From NCBI GenBank assembly GCA_040880365.1, contig JBBDIO010000238.1, positions 1-13,624 of the forward strand: a stretch of DNA of 13,624 bases, written 5' to 3'. Positions 1-6,997 of the stretch are shown here, one piece after another. The first letter of the stretch is position 1; every line of letters starts with the position of its first letter. The position numbers and the translations under genes were made by a program. The notes beneath the pieces were generated by a model, which had not been told where the DNA came from, did not search any database, and saw nothing but the letters and a program-made list of their open reading frames with translations. Source of the stretch: JBBDIO01 sp040880365 (GTDB lineage Bacteria > Chloroflexota > Anaerolineae > Caldilineales > Caldilineaceae).

Positions 1-408
1 GTGGCTCGACCTCAACGACGACGAACAGACCGTCGCGCGGGGCGACGGGAGCGGAAAAATGTGCCGCACGGCCAGGTCCATATCCACGCTTCGTTCAATA
101 ATACGATTATCACCGTCACCGACCGCCAGGGAAATACACTGTGCTGGGCGAGTAGCGGCACCAGTGGATTTAAGGGTAGCCGAAAATCCACGCCGTTTGC
201 AGCACAGTTGGCCGCCCAGAATGTGGCCGGCACCGCGCGCAGCGATTTTAACATGCGTGAAGTAGATGTGTATGTGAAGGGGCCGGGTCCTGGTCGCGAG
301 AGCTCGATTCGCTCGCTGCAGGCCGGTGGGTTACAGGTGACCTCGATCACCGACATTACCCCGATCCCGCACAATGGTTGTCGCCCGCCCAAAAAGCGTC
401 GCGTCTAA
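1..408 (+). CDS. rpsK: 30S ribosomal protein S11
   Basis: This 135-residue protein is S11, a component of the small-subunit platform that contacts 16S rRNA near the decoding region and the Shine-Dalgarno helix. The sequence has the basic N-terminus (residues 1-20), the family core with HIHASFNNTIITVTD (about 27-41) and SSGTSGFKGSRKSTPFAAQ (51-69). It ends with the S11 signature GPGPGRESSIRSLQ and the closing DITPIPHNGCRPPKKRRV. Length is slightly above the usual 127-130 residues because of the Arg-rich start. The GTG start is the first base of the window, so its ribosome binding site is out of view and the start is provisional, although MARPQRRR is a plausible S11 beginning. It is the first visible gene of the alpha operon and is followed 184 nt later by rpsD. 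In most bacteria rpsM lies just upstream, outside this window. Confidence 0.95.
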   Translation: MARPQRRRTDRRAGRRERKNVPHGQVHIHASFNNTIITVTDRQGNTLCWASSGTSGFKGSRKSTPFAAQLAAQNVAGTARSDFNMREVDVYVKGPGPGRESSIRSLQAGGLQVTSITDITPIPHNGCRPPKKRRV

Positions 409-512
409 ACGAAGAGATTTGCGTGGAGTGACCGATCTGCGCTCCGGGGTGGTTGCCCGCTGGTTGGCGGCAGCGATTTTCGGCGAGTACAGATAAGAGA
501 ACCGAGAGAATT

Positions 513-548
513 TGGAGAGCGGGCCGAGTCGAGACTCGCTTGCTCCCA
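513..548 (+). promoter_or_regulatory. Predicted RNA hairpin in rpsK-rpsD gap (possible S4 leader)
   Basis: The 184-nt gap between rpsK and rpsD holds a long imperfect stem. An inner perfect helix CGAGT/ACTCG (525-529 with 534-538) closes a CGAG tetraloop. It is extended by GAGCGGG (517-523) pairing with CTTGCTC (539-545) including G-U pairs, and by two or three more pairs beyond a bulge at 516. No T tract follows, so it is not an intrinsic terminator. The stem ends about 35 nt before the rpsD Shine-Dalgarno. S4 is a known autoregulator in other bacteria, so a leader role is a reasonable guess, but a pause or processing site is equally possible. Confidence 0.45.
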
Positions 549-592
549 TTGGTTTGGCGCAGAGCACGCAGCAGAGATTTGCTGGAGGAATG

Positions 593-1228
593 ATGGCAAA
601 ATATACGGAAGCAGTTTGTAAACTGTGCCGGCGGGAGGGGCAGAAACTCTTTTTGAAGGGTGATCGCTGCCTAAGCCCCAAGTGCGCGATTGAGCGCCGC
701 AATTACCCGCCTGGCGAACAGGGCAAAAAGGCCACTTTCCGACGCAAAACGTCGGAATATGGTTTGCAGTTGCGCGAAAAGCAGAAAGCGCGCCGCATCT
801 ATGGCGTGATGGAAAAGCAATTTCGTCGCTATTTCCGCGATGCGACCCGGCGCAAGGGTCTGACCGGCGCCACACTGCTCACGATTTTGGAAAGTCGTCT
901 GGACAGCGTGGTCTACCGTTTGGGATTTGCCGACAGCCGATCGCAAGCGCGCCAGCTGGTCCGCCACGGTCATTTCGACGTGAACGGCCGCAAGACGGAT
1001 GTGCCCTCCTTTGGTGTGAGTGTGGGCGATGTGATTACTGTTCGCGAGATTAGCAAAAGCAAGCAGTATTTCAAGGATCGTACCCAGATGATGGAAGGTG
1101 GCCGGATACCCGACTGGCTGAACCTGAATCTGGGCGCAATGAGTGGTTCGATGGCGACGGAACCGTCGCGCGAGGATATTGAAATTCCTCTGAATGAACA
1201 ACTGATTGTTGAGTACTACAGCCGGTAA
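593..1228 (+). CDS. rpsD: 30S ribosomal protein S4
   Basis: The 211-residue product is S4, a primary 16S rRNA-binding protein that nucleates 30S assembly and in several bacteria represses its own operon. The N-terminal domain has a zinc knuckle with Cys9, Cys12, Cys26 and Cys31, the zinc-binding C+ type found in Thermus S4. The S4 RNA-binding domain follows (about residues 100-165: RLDSVVYRLGFADSRSQARQLVRHGHFDVNG), and the C-terminus ends in the usual IVEYYSR. Two adjacent ATG codons lie at 590 and 593. The GGAGG at 584-588 is 1 nt from the first and 4 nt from the second, and MAKYTEA is the expected family start, so 593 is chosen. The same frame runs back to 512 but that stretch does not resemble S4. 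The gene lies between rpsK and rpoA, as in many non-Firmicute alpha operons. Confidence 0.96.
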   Translation: MAKYTEAVCKLCRREGQKLFLKGDRCLSPKCAIERRNYPPGEQGKKATFRRKTSEYGLQLREKQKARRIYGVMEKQFRRYFRDATRRKGLTGATLLTILESRLDSVVYRLGFADSRSQARQLVRHGHFDVNGRKTDVPSFGVSVGDVITVREISKSKQYFKDRTQMMEGGRIPDWLNLNLGAMSGSMATEPSREDIEIPLNEQLIVEYYSR

Positions 1229-1284
1229 GTCTGGCTTATCGGTGTGTCGCTGCGAACTTGTACATTGCTTGTCGCACGCAAAGC

Positions 1285-1320
1285 GCATGTGTGGTCTGTG
1301 CGCGACGGCCCCGCACATGC
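1285..1320 (+). promoter_or_regulatory. Predicted RNA hairpin before rpoA
   Basis: GCATGTG (1285-1291) pairs perfectly with CACATGC (1314-1320). The helix extends inward by a G-U pair and two G-C pairs, leaving a 16-nt loop at 1295-1310. The stem ends 10 nt before the GGAGG at 1331-1335 that serves rpoA. It has no T tract and so is not an intrinsic terminator. It may shape translation or processing of the rpoA segment of the operon mRNA; this role is inferred from position only. Confidence 0.45.
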
Positions 1321-1341
1321 TGAACAGTAGGGAGGTTGCCG

Positions 1342-2364
1342 TTGTTAAATATGGTTTTACCCAAAATTGAGATTGAGGCAAGTTCGCAAAACTACGGCCA
1401 TTTTGTCATCAGCCCGCTGGAAAGCGGCTATGGCATTACGCTTGGCAATGCGTTGCGACGCGTCTTGTTGTCCAGCTTGCCTGGTGCGGCTGTCACGTCG
1501 ATTCGTCTGAGCGGCGTGCATCACGAGTTTACGGCGGTTCCTCATGTGCGGGAAGATATGACGCGTCTGATTTTGAATATAAAGCAGATTCGCCTGACCA
1601 GCCGCAGCGAAGAGGATATCCGCATCCACGTCGAGGTGTCCAATGAAGGCCCGGTGACTGCCGGTGACCTGGTGTGTCCGCCCGAGGTGGAAATCATGAA
1701 TCCCGATCTCTATTTGCTGACCGCGGATTCGAATGATGTGGATCTGGATATCGAAATGGTAGTGGGGCGAGGACGCGGCTATAGCCCTGCCGAAGAACGC
1801 CAGCGGTTGCCGTTGGGCGAGATTCCGGTAGATGCTATCTATAGCCCGGTGCGCAAGGCTGCCTATCGTGTGGAACGGACGCGCATCGGTCACCAGACCG
1901 ACTATGACCGTTTGAGCGTGGAAGTCTGGACCGACGGCACCATTTCGCCCGAAGAAGCGATTCGCCAGTCGGCGGATATTCTGGTTCAGCACCTGACGTT
2001 GCTGGCCGGCGCCAAGGCGGTAGAGGTGGAACAGCCCGAGGAAGAGGACGAGGGCATTCCCAGCCGCATCTACGAAGCGCCCATCGAAGAATTGGAATTG
2101 ACCGTGCGCGCCTACAACTGTCTCAAGCGCGCCGGCATTACCAAGGTGGGTGAGATTCTGCGCCGCATGGAAAAGGGCGAAGACGAGATGCTCGCCATCC
2201 GCAACTTTGGCAAGAAGTCGCTGGATGAGCTGGTCGAACGCCTGGGCGAGAAGAACTATCTCAGCGCGCCGGGTGTGGATCTGAGCGCGTTTATCGGTGA
2301 CGGTTATCGTCGCGCCGATGAGGTGGACGACCAGGAAGTTGATGAGGAAGTAAGTAGCGCCTAG
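1342..2364 (+). CDS. rpoA: DNA-directed RNA polymerase subunit alpha
   Basis: This 340-residue protein is the RNA polymerase alpha subunit, which dimerises to start core assembly and uses its C-terminal domain to contact upstream DNA and activators. The N-terminal domain (about 1-225) contains the dimerisation motif GYGITLGNALRRVLLSS (29-45) and the later GQ-like segment RIGHQTDYDRLSVEVWTDG (181-199). An acidic linker (about 228-240) leads to a helix-hairpin-helix C-terminal domain (about 246-308: LELTVRAYNCLKRAGI, then RNFGKKSLDELVERL). An unusually acidic tail of about 30 residues (309-340) follows. The start is taken as TTG at 1342, 6 nt after GGAGG (1331-1335), giving MLNMVLPKIE. TTG at 1336 touches the Shine-Dalgarno, and ATG at 1351 is 15 nt away and would drop residues. 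rplQ begins 33 nt after the stop. Confidence 0.96.
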   Translation: MLNMVLPKIEIEASSQNYGHFVISPLESGYGITLGNALRRVLLSSLPGAAVTSIRLSGVHHEFTAVPHVREDMTRLILNIKQIRLTSRSEEDIRIHVEVSNEGPVTAGDLVCPPEVEIMNPDLYLLTADSNDVDLDIEMVVGRGRGYSPAEERQRLPLGEIPVDAIYSPVRKAAYRVERTRIGHQTDYDRLSVEVWTDGTISPEEAIRQSADILVQHLTLLAGAKAVEVEQPEEEDEGIPSRIYEAPIEELELTVRAYNCLKRAGITKVGEILRRMEKGEDEMLAIRNFGKKSLDELVERLGEKNYLSAPGVDLSAFIGDGYRRADEVDDQEVDEEVSSA

Positions 2365-2397
2365 GGCGCACTCTCTATAAGAGCGGGAAATGGTATT

Positions 2398-2853
2398 ATG
2401 CGACATCGAATTGCGGGACGGATTTTGGGCCGCGATGCCGGCCATCGGAAGGCGCTATTTCGCAATCTTGTCCGTGAATTGTATCTGCACGGGCGGATTA
2501 CGACCACCGAAGCCAAGGCGCGGGCCATCCGCGGCGAAGCGGAAAAGCTGATCACCAAGGCCAAACGTGGCCTGGCCGATGGCGGCAACCGCGTGCATGC
2601 TCAACGCCAGATTGTGTCTTATCTGAATGACAAGACGGTGGCGAAGAAGGTCTTTGACGATTTGGCCCCGCGCTTTGCCGAGCGCAATGGCGGCTATACT
2701 CGCATCATCAAGCTGGGCAAACGCCTGGGCGATGCTGCGGAGATGGCGGTGATTGAGCTGGTCGAAGGTCCGCAGGCTGCGAGTGATGCAGGCGCCTCTG
2801 GCAGCAGCGGCACCGCACGCGGCGCGGCGGGTCGAGGACAATCGGCAGCGTAG
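2398..2853 (+). CDS. rplQ: 50S ribosomal protein L17
   Basis: L17 is a large-subunit protein near the exit-tunnel rim. The 151-residue product begins with the family signature MRHRIAGRILGRDAGHRKALFRNL and keeps the core TTTEAKARAIRGEAEKLI (36-53). It includes the usual NGGYTRIIKLGKRLGDAAEMAVIELV (97-122), which is where most bacterial L17 proteins end. About 27 extra residues (125-151) rich in Ala, Gly and Ser with a few Arg form a low-complexity tail, probably disordered. The Shine-Dalgarno is weak (GCGGGA, about 10 nt upstream of the ATG). The gene is 33 nt after rpoA, consistent with cotranscription. No frameshift is apparent, so the tail is read as genuine. Confidence 0.95.
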   Translation: MRHRIAGRILGRDAGHRKALFRNLVRELYLHGRITTTEAKARAIRGEAEKLITKAKRGLADGGNRVHAQRQIVSYLNDKTVAKKVFDDLAPRFAERNGGYTRIIKLGKRLGDAAEMAVIELVEGPQAASDAGASGSSGTARGAAGRGQSAA

Positions 2854-2908
2854 GTGCAGCTCCGTGTAGGTGCTGCTCTGCGCCGCATGAACGGGTAGGG
2901 CATTGCTT

Positions 2909-3712
2909 GTGGGGGCGTTTTGTGGCCGCGTGGCCTATGATGGGACTGCCTATCATGGCTTTCAGTTCCAGCGTGGCGTGCCGACCATCCAATCGGTGCT
3001 GGAGGATGGACTCCGCCAGATTGCGGAGCTGGAGGGCCGGGTAGCCGGTTCGGGACGCACAGATACCGGTGTCCATGCCAGTGGTCAGGTGATTTCAATT
3101 GAAGTCGCCTGGCGGCACAGCGCCGGGGCTTTGCAAGAAGCGTGGAACGCGCATCTGCCGCCGGATATTCATCTGCGCGAGATGCGCACGGCGCCGCCGG
3201 GGTTTCACCCGCGGTTCGATGCGCTGACCCGCACCTACACCTATACGGTGATGGGCTATGGGGCAGACGAAGAACCCCGACCGCGGCGTTCGCCTCTGAC
3301 GGATCGCTACGCTATGTTCGAGCCGGCACCGCTCGATTTGCCGGCGATGAACGCAGCCGCGGCGCTTTTGGTCGGCGAACACGATTTTGCGGCCTTTGGT
3401 TGGCCCACGGCAGGCGAAAGCACCATACGCCGCCTGTTGCACGCGATGTGGACTGATGCTGATCCCGCGGCCCTGGTGGGCGATTTTCCAGGGCGGCGTT
3501 ATGTCTTCACTGTGACTGCAAACGGCTTTTTGCGCAGTATGGTCCGGTTGCTCACCGGAACATTGTTGGATGTTGGTCGAGGTCGGCGGACTGTGACCAG
3601 CGTTGGGGATGCGTTGGCGGCCAAGAGTCGGCGGAGTATGAGCCGACCGGCACCTGCGCACGGCTTGGTCTTGGAACGGGTTGACTATCCGGCTGCATTG
3701 GCGCTTTGGTAG
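2909..3712 (+). CDS. truA: tRNA pseudouridine(38-40) synthase
   Basis: TruA isomerises uridines 38, 39 and 40 in the anticodon arm of tRNAs to pseudouridine. The 267-residue product starts with the VAYDGTAYHGFQFQ segment. It carries the catalytic motif GSGRTDTGVHASGQV with nucleophile Asp52 (numbered from the GTG at 2909). The second-half motifs HPRFDALTRTYTYTV, GEHDFAAFG and NGFLRSMVRLLTGTLLDVGRG are also present, and length is typical for the family. The start is uncertain: TTG at 2903 is only 2 nt from the TAGGG at 2896-2900, while GTG at 2909 is 8 nt away and is preferred. In many bacteria truA sits between rplQ and rplM, as here. The gap to rplM is 102 nt. Confidence 0.95.
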   Translation: MGAFCGRVAYDGTAYHGFQFQRGVPTIQSVLEDGLRQIAELEGRVAGSGRTDTGVHASGQVISIEVAWRHSAGALQEAWNAHLPPDIHLREMRTAPPGFHPRFDALTRTYTYTVMGYGADEEPRPRRSPLTDRYAMFEPAPLDLPAMNAAAALLVGEHDFAAFGWPTAGESTIRRLLHAMWTDADPAALVGDFPGRRYVFTVTANGFLRSMVRLLTGTLLDVGRGRRTVTSVGDALAAKSRRSMSRPAPAHGLVLERVDYPAALALW

Positions 3713-3744
3713 AGTAGTTGATACACTGGGCGCCTGGGCAAAAA

Positions 3745-3768
3745 CTGAAATAGTTCAGCAAGACTGAA
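3745..3768 (+). promoter_or_regulatory. Competing small hairpins upstream of rplM
   Basis: CTGAA (3745-3749), TTCAG (3754-3758) and CTGAA (3764-3768) occur in series. The middle element can pair with either flank, leaving an ATAG or a CAAGA loop, so two mutually exclusive 5-bp hairpins are possible. They lie in the truA-rplM gap about 33 nt before the rplM Shine-Dalgarno. L13 leaders are known in other phyla, but the arms here are short and the regulatory reading is speculative. Confidence 0.2.
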
Positions 3769-3814
3769 AAATATCGGACTCGATTGTATTAGGTGGGAAA
3801 GAGGAGTGAATAGC

Positions 3815-4249
3815 GTGAAGACATTTAGTCCAAGCGCAGAGGAAGCCAAGGCCTCCCGCGAATGGTGGGCGGTTGATGCCGAGGGCAAAACTCTGGGGCG
3901 TCTGGCTTCTGAAATTGCAAAAGTGCTGCGCGGAAAACACAAGCCGACCTTCAGCCCGCATGTGGATGGCGGCGACTTTGTCATTGTAACTAACTGCGAA
4001 AAAATCTCGGTGACAGGGGATAAGCTCGATACGGTTTTCTACTACCGTCACTCTCGCTATCCTGGCGGTCTGAAGAAGCGCAGTATGCGCGAACAACTGG
4101 ATCGCTTCCCGGATCGTGTGATCTTCGAGGCGGTGAAGGGTATGATGCCCAAGACCAAATTGGGACGTGCCCAGATGACCAAACTGCGCATCTATGCCGG
4201 TCCGGATCATCCGCATGTGGCCCAAAAGCCCCAGGATTTAGAGCTGTAG
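3815..4249 (+). CDS. rplM: 50S ribosomal protein L13
   Basis: L13 is an early-assembling large-subunit protein. The 144-residue product has the typical opening MKTFSP, then WWAVDAEGKTLGRLASEIAKVLRGKHKP (17-44), the DFVIVTNCEKISVTGDK segment (54-70) and YYRHSRYPGGLK (76-87). The family signature VKGMMPKTKLGR (107-118) and the C-terminal YAGPDHPHVAQKPQ follow. GTG at 3815 is chosen over the in-frame GTG at 3806 because GAGGAG (3801-3806) lies 8 nt before it and overlaps the earlier codon, and because MKTFSP is the family start. rpsI follows after 17 nt, the common rplM-rpsI pair. Confidence 0.96.
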   Translation: MKTFSPSAEEAKASREWWAVDAEGKTLGRLASEIAKVLRGKHKPTFSPHVDGGDFVIVTNCEKISVTGDKLDTVFYYRHSRYPGGLKKRSMREQLDRFPDRVIFEAVKGMMPKTKLGRAQMTKLRIYAGPDHPHVAQKPQDLEL

Positions 4250-4266
4250 GAGAAAGCTGAGAAATT

Positions 4267-4656
4267 ATGGCCGAATATATTGAAGCGATAGGCCGACGCA
4301 AGACGGCGACTGCCCGGGTGCGGATCTATCCCGGCACGGGTGAAATCGTGGTGAACGACAAACCCATGCCTGCATATTTTGGGCGGGCACTGGATCAGAT
4401 GATTCTGCGCCAGCCTCTTTCGTTGACGGGCACGGAAAATTCTTATAACATCAGCGTCCATGTCAATGGCGGTGGTGAAGGCGGCCAGGCTTCGGCTGTG
4501 CGTTTGGGCATTGCCCGTGCGCTCATCACTGCCGACGCTACTTTGCGTCCGGCGCTCAAATCGGCAGGTTTCCTCACGCGCGATGCGCGCGCCAAGGAAC
4601 GTAAGAAACCTGGTTTGAAACGCGCCCGTAAGGCTCCGCAATACACCAAGCGCTAG
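4267..4656 (+). CDS. rpsI: 30S ribosomal protein S9
   Basis: S9 binds the 30S head, and its C-terminal tail reaches the P-site tRNA. The 129-residue product shows GRRKTATARVRIYPGTGEIVVND (9-31). It also has the GGGEGGQASAVRLGIARAL core (78-96) and the basic C-terminus ending GLKRARKAPQYTKR, whose last Lys-Arg is the conserved tRNA-contacting end. The ATG is 17 nt downstream of rplM. A GGAGA sequence overlapping the end of rplM (about 4248-4252) is somewhat far from the ATG, so translation may be coupled to rplM. It is the last gene before the operon terminator. Confidence 0.97.
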   Translation: MAEYIEAIGRRKTATARVRIYPGTGEIVVNDKPMPAYFGRALDQMILRQPLSLTGTENSYNISVHVNGGGEGGQASAVRLGIARALITADATLRPALKSAGFLTRDARAKERKKPGLKRARKAPQYTKR

Positions 4657-4811
4657 ACGCTGGTCTTTGCTGGTTGCCGTCCTGCCTGTATCTCACCACT
4701 GTCGTGCACGTGTAGCGTTCGCTGCCGTTGGGAAGTGGTGTTCGGGCTATGGGGATTGACCTACGCAAGTGGGGTGATGGGGACGCTGTTACAATTGATG
4801 GTTTGACTCTG

Positions 4812-4856
4812 AGCCTCCAGGCACGTATGCTTCTGCATAGCGCCTGGGGGCTTTTT
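4812..4856 (+). terminator. Intrinsic terminator of the ribosomal-protein operon
   Basis: AGCCTCCAGGC (4812-4822) pairs with GCCTGGGGGCT (4842-4852), 11 pairs with one G-U. A second helix TATGC/GCATA sits inside around a TTCT loop, and TTTTT (4852-4856) follows directly. It lies about 155 nt after rpsI and before the next gene's ribosome binding site, so it separates the operon from the MogA-like gene. The 155 nt before it also contain CACCACT (4694-4700) complementary to AGTGGTG (4734-4740), possibly a further 3' UTR fold. Confidence 0.85.
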
Positions 4857-4938
4857 GCCATTGGGTTTTGGCTGTCAATTCTTGCTGTTGATCCAGCCTT
4901 TTGCGCGCTTTTTGCAACTTTCAGGAGATACGGCGTTT

Positions 4939-5697
4939 ATGCCCAAACATGCGCCCACACATATGCTCACAAATATGCCTGTGATCATCCGCACCGGAAT
5001 TCTGCATAACCCCGCGCTGGATCTCGATGCGGGCGAATGGCTGCGCCGTCTGCTGCACACCGCGGTGACCGACTTGACCGGCGGCTATGCGCGCCCGGAT
5101 GGACGGGCTGCCGCTGACCGCGCACCGGCGGGTGTGCGGTTTGTGGTGCTGCAAGAGAGCTATGTGGCGCATGACCGCAACTGGATTGAATCGGTGTTGT
5201 GTCGCTGGTGTGATGAGGATGAACTGGATTTGATTCTGACGGTGGGGGGCACGCTGCCCGCGCCGGGACCCAGCGCCCGCGAACTCATGCCCAAAGCTAC
5301 GGCACAGGTGCTGGAAAGACGACTCCCCGGCCTGAGCGAAGCCATGCGTGCCCATGCCGGGGAGTTTTCGGAACTTGCGTTATTGGATGGGGGCATCGCG
5401 GGCATCCGCGGGCGGACACTGATCATCAATTTGCCGGAGGGCGCAGGCCCGGCGTGTCACTTTCTGGAGGCGGTGGCCCATCTGATTGCGCCCACATTGG
5501 CACATCTGCAAGCAACCGGCCCCGTGCCCCGCCTGGTCGATGAGCTGACTTTGCCTGCATCCCTCGCGCCCTTCGATGAGCCTGATGCCGAGAATACAGA
5601 GGTTACAGAGCACGCGGCCAGTTCCCCGGCTGCGCCCCTGTCATCCAAGCTCGACGCCGCCGAATTTGCCGAATTTCTCAAACGTCGCAAATCATAA
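4939..5697 (+). CDS. Divergent MogA/MoaB-family molybdopterin-binding domain protein
   Basis: The protein (252 residues from ATG 4939, with AGGAGA 10 nt upstream) has a MoCF_biosynth fold like MogA/MoaB. Those proteins bind molybdopterin and adenylylate it during molybdenum cofactor synthesis. Matching segments are HDRNWIESVL (79-88), DLILTVGGT (97-105), MPKATAQVLERRLPGLSEAMR (117-137) and GIRGRTLIINLP (155-166). Key positions differ from classical MogA. The GGTG loop reads GGTL (103-106), the Asp before the Thr-Pro motif appears to be Glu115, and NLPGSP reads NLPEGAG (164-170). A tail of about 50 residues (200-252), mostly disordered with a short C-terminal helix, is extra. It follows the ribosomal terminator and is probably transcribed alone; no other cofactor genes are nearby. 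The fold is fairly certain, but catalytic activity is doubtful. Confidence 0.75.
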   Translation: MPKHAPTHMLTNMPVIIRTGILHNPALDLDAGEWLRRLLHTAVTDLTGGYARPDGRAAADRAPAGVRFVVLQESYVAHDRNWIESVLCRWCDEDELDLILTVGGTLPAPGPSARELMPKATAQVLERRLPGLSEAMRAHAGEFSELALLDGGIAGIRGRTLIINLPEGAGPACHFLEAVAHLIAPTLAHLQATGPVPRLVDELTLPASLAPFDEPDAENTEVTEHAASSPAAPLSSKLDAAEFAEFLKRRKS

Positions 5698-5735
5698 ACG
5701 CACGCCTTCTCTGCTTTCAACCCACATCCACCAAC

Positions 5736-5769
5736 CGGCAAGTGTAGACCTCTCGGCAAGTGTAGACCT
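5736..5769. repeat. Tandem 16-bp direct repeat at the transaldolase 3' end
   Basis: CGGCAAGTGTAGACCT occurs exactly at 5736-5751 and again at 5754-5769, separated by CT (18-bp period). The second copy overlaps the transaldolase stop codon (5768-5770, - strand). The rest of the 70-nt convergent gap between the MogA-like gene and the transaldolase has no evident T-tract hairpin. This may be a local tandem duplication or one pair of a dispersed repeat family; the window cannot distinguish them. Confidence 0.85.
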
Positions 5770-6892
5770 ATGCGGTTTCTTCCAATTCAGCCTGCCGTTT
5801 GGCAATGGCGTCCAGCAGATCGGTAAAGGAATCGGCAAATTTCTTCACGCCATCCTTTTCCTGAAAATCGGTGATCTCCGCGAGGGAGATGTCCAGCGCC
5901 TCTAGCCGCGCCAGCTCGTTTTCGGCCATGGTCACATTCTGGTCGATGGCGCGGGCAGGTTGACCGTGGTCGCGATAGGCGTCGAGGGTCTTGGGCGGCA
6001 TGGTGTTGACCGTATGCGGGCCGATGAGTGTCTCTACATAGAGCAATTCGGGATAGGCCGGATTTTTGGTGCTGGTGCTCGCCCACAGCGGACGCTGGAC
6101 CTGCGCACCGGCTTCTTCCAGGGGCAGCCAGCGGTCACTGCTGAAGACCTGCTGGAATTGACGATAGGCCAGTTTGGCATTGGCGATGGCGATCTTGCCC
6201 ATGAGCATTTCGGTGGTGGCGGCCTGTTCGGGATGCTCCTTGGCGATTTTCTCCAGCGCGCCATCGGCAGAAGTATCGATCCGGCTGATGAAGAAGCTGG
6301 CGACCGAAGCAATCGCGTCTACGTTTTTGCCTTCGGCCAACCGATCCGCCAGCCCGGAGATATAGGCGTCTTTCACTGCGGAATAGCGATCCAGGGCAAA
6401 GATCAGAGTCACATTGATGTTGATGCCATCGTGAATCAACTGGCGAATCGCCGCCAGCCCCGGTTCGGTGGCGGGCACTTTGATCATGACGTTGGGCCGG
6501 TCGATGGCTTTGAACAGGCGGCGCGCTTCGGCGATGGTGCCTTCGGTGTCATAGGCCAAATCGGGCGCAACTTCCATGCTTACATAACCGTCGCGGGAAT
6601 TGGTGGCATCGTAGACCGGGCGCAGCACATCGGCCGCCGCGCGAATATCTTCGATAGCCAGGCTTTCAAAGATGGCTTTGGCGTCTTTGCCGCTGGCGAC
6701 CAGCGTTTTGAGATCGTCCTCATAGGCTTTGCTGCCCGTGATGGCCTGTTGGAAAATGGTGGGGTTCGAGGTGACGCCCCCCAGCCCGGCATCGACCAGG
6801 GCCTGCAATTGCCCGTCGGCGATCATGCTGCGTTCGATATAGTCCAGCCAAATGCTCTGACCGAGTTCCCGAAGTTCCTGAATCCGGTTCAT
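5768..6892 (-). CDS. tal: Transaldolase
   Basis: Transaldolase moves a dihydroxyacetone unit between sugar phosphates in the non-oxidative pentose phosphate pathway. The 374-residue product fits the long class typical of actinobacteria and cyanobacteria. It shows GQSIWLDYIERS (11-22, with catalytic-type Asp17), GVTSNPTIFQQAI (39-51), the YVSMEVAP strand (103-110) and the Schiff-base lysine Lys138 in NVMIKVPAT. Later motifs are NINVTLIFAL (about 155-164), SVASFFISRID and RPLWASTSTKNP. The ATG at 6892 has AAAGGAG (complement of 6900-6906) 7 nt upstream, which fixes the start. It stands alone on the - strand and is not fused to glucose-6-phosphate isomerase, as occurs in some bacteria. A candidate promoter lies about 105 nt upstream. 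Confidence 0.96.
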   Translation of the reverse strand: MNRIQELRELGQSIWLDYIERSMIADGQLQALVDAGLGGVTSNPTIFQQAITGSKAYEDDLKTLVASGKDAKAIFESLAIEDIRAAADVLRPVYDATNSRDGYVSMEVAPDLAYDTEGTIAEARRLFKAIDRPNVMIKVPATEPGLAAIRQLIHDGININVTLIFALDRYSAVKDAYISGLADRLAEGKNVDAIASVASFFISRIDTSADGALEKIAKEHPEQAATTEMLMGKIAIANAKLAYRQFQQVFSSDRWLPLEEAGAQVQRPLWASTSTKNPAYPELLYVETLIGPHTVNTMPPKTLDAYRDHGQPARAIDQNVTMAENELARLEALDISLAEITDFQEKDGVKKFADSFTDLLDAIAKRQAELEETA

Positions 6893-6997
6893 GTGTACGC
6901 TCCTTTATAATTGAGCCGACGGCGCACATGCCAGATGCACACCAGGTGCAACGTTGCGGCGCGCCCGCCAGTCACAAAATCCAATATCTGATTGTAT

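Noticed and set aside
1357..2445. 362-residue open frame on the - strand
   Set aside because: Antisense to rpoA and the start of rplQ; no recognisable protein features.
4756..4795. TTGACC and TACAAT as a promoter for the MogA-like gene
   Set aside because: The spacing is 28 bp, far from 17, and the terminator at 4812-4856 lies immediately downstream.
5960..6910. 316-residue open frame on the + strand
   Set aside because: Fully antisense to the transaldolase, whose motifs are unmistakable; no family resemblance or Shine-Dalgarno.
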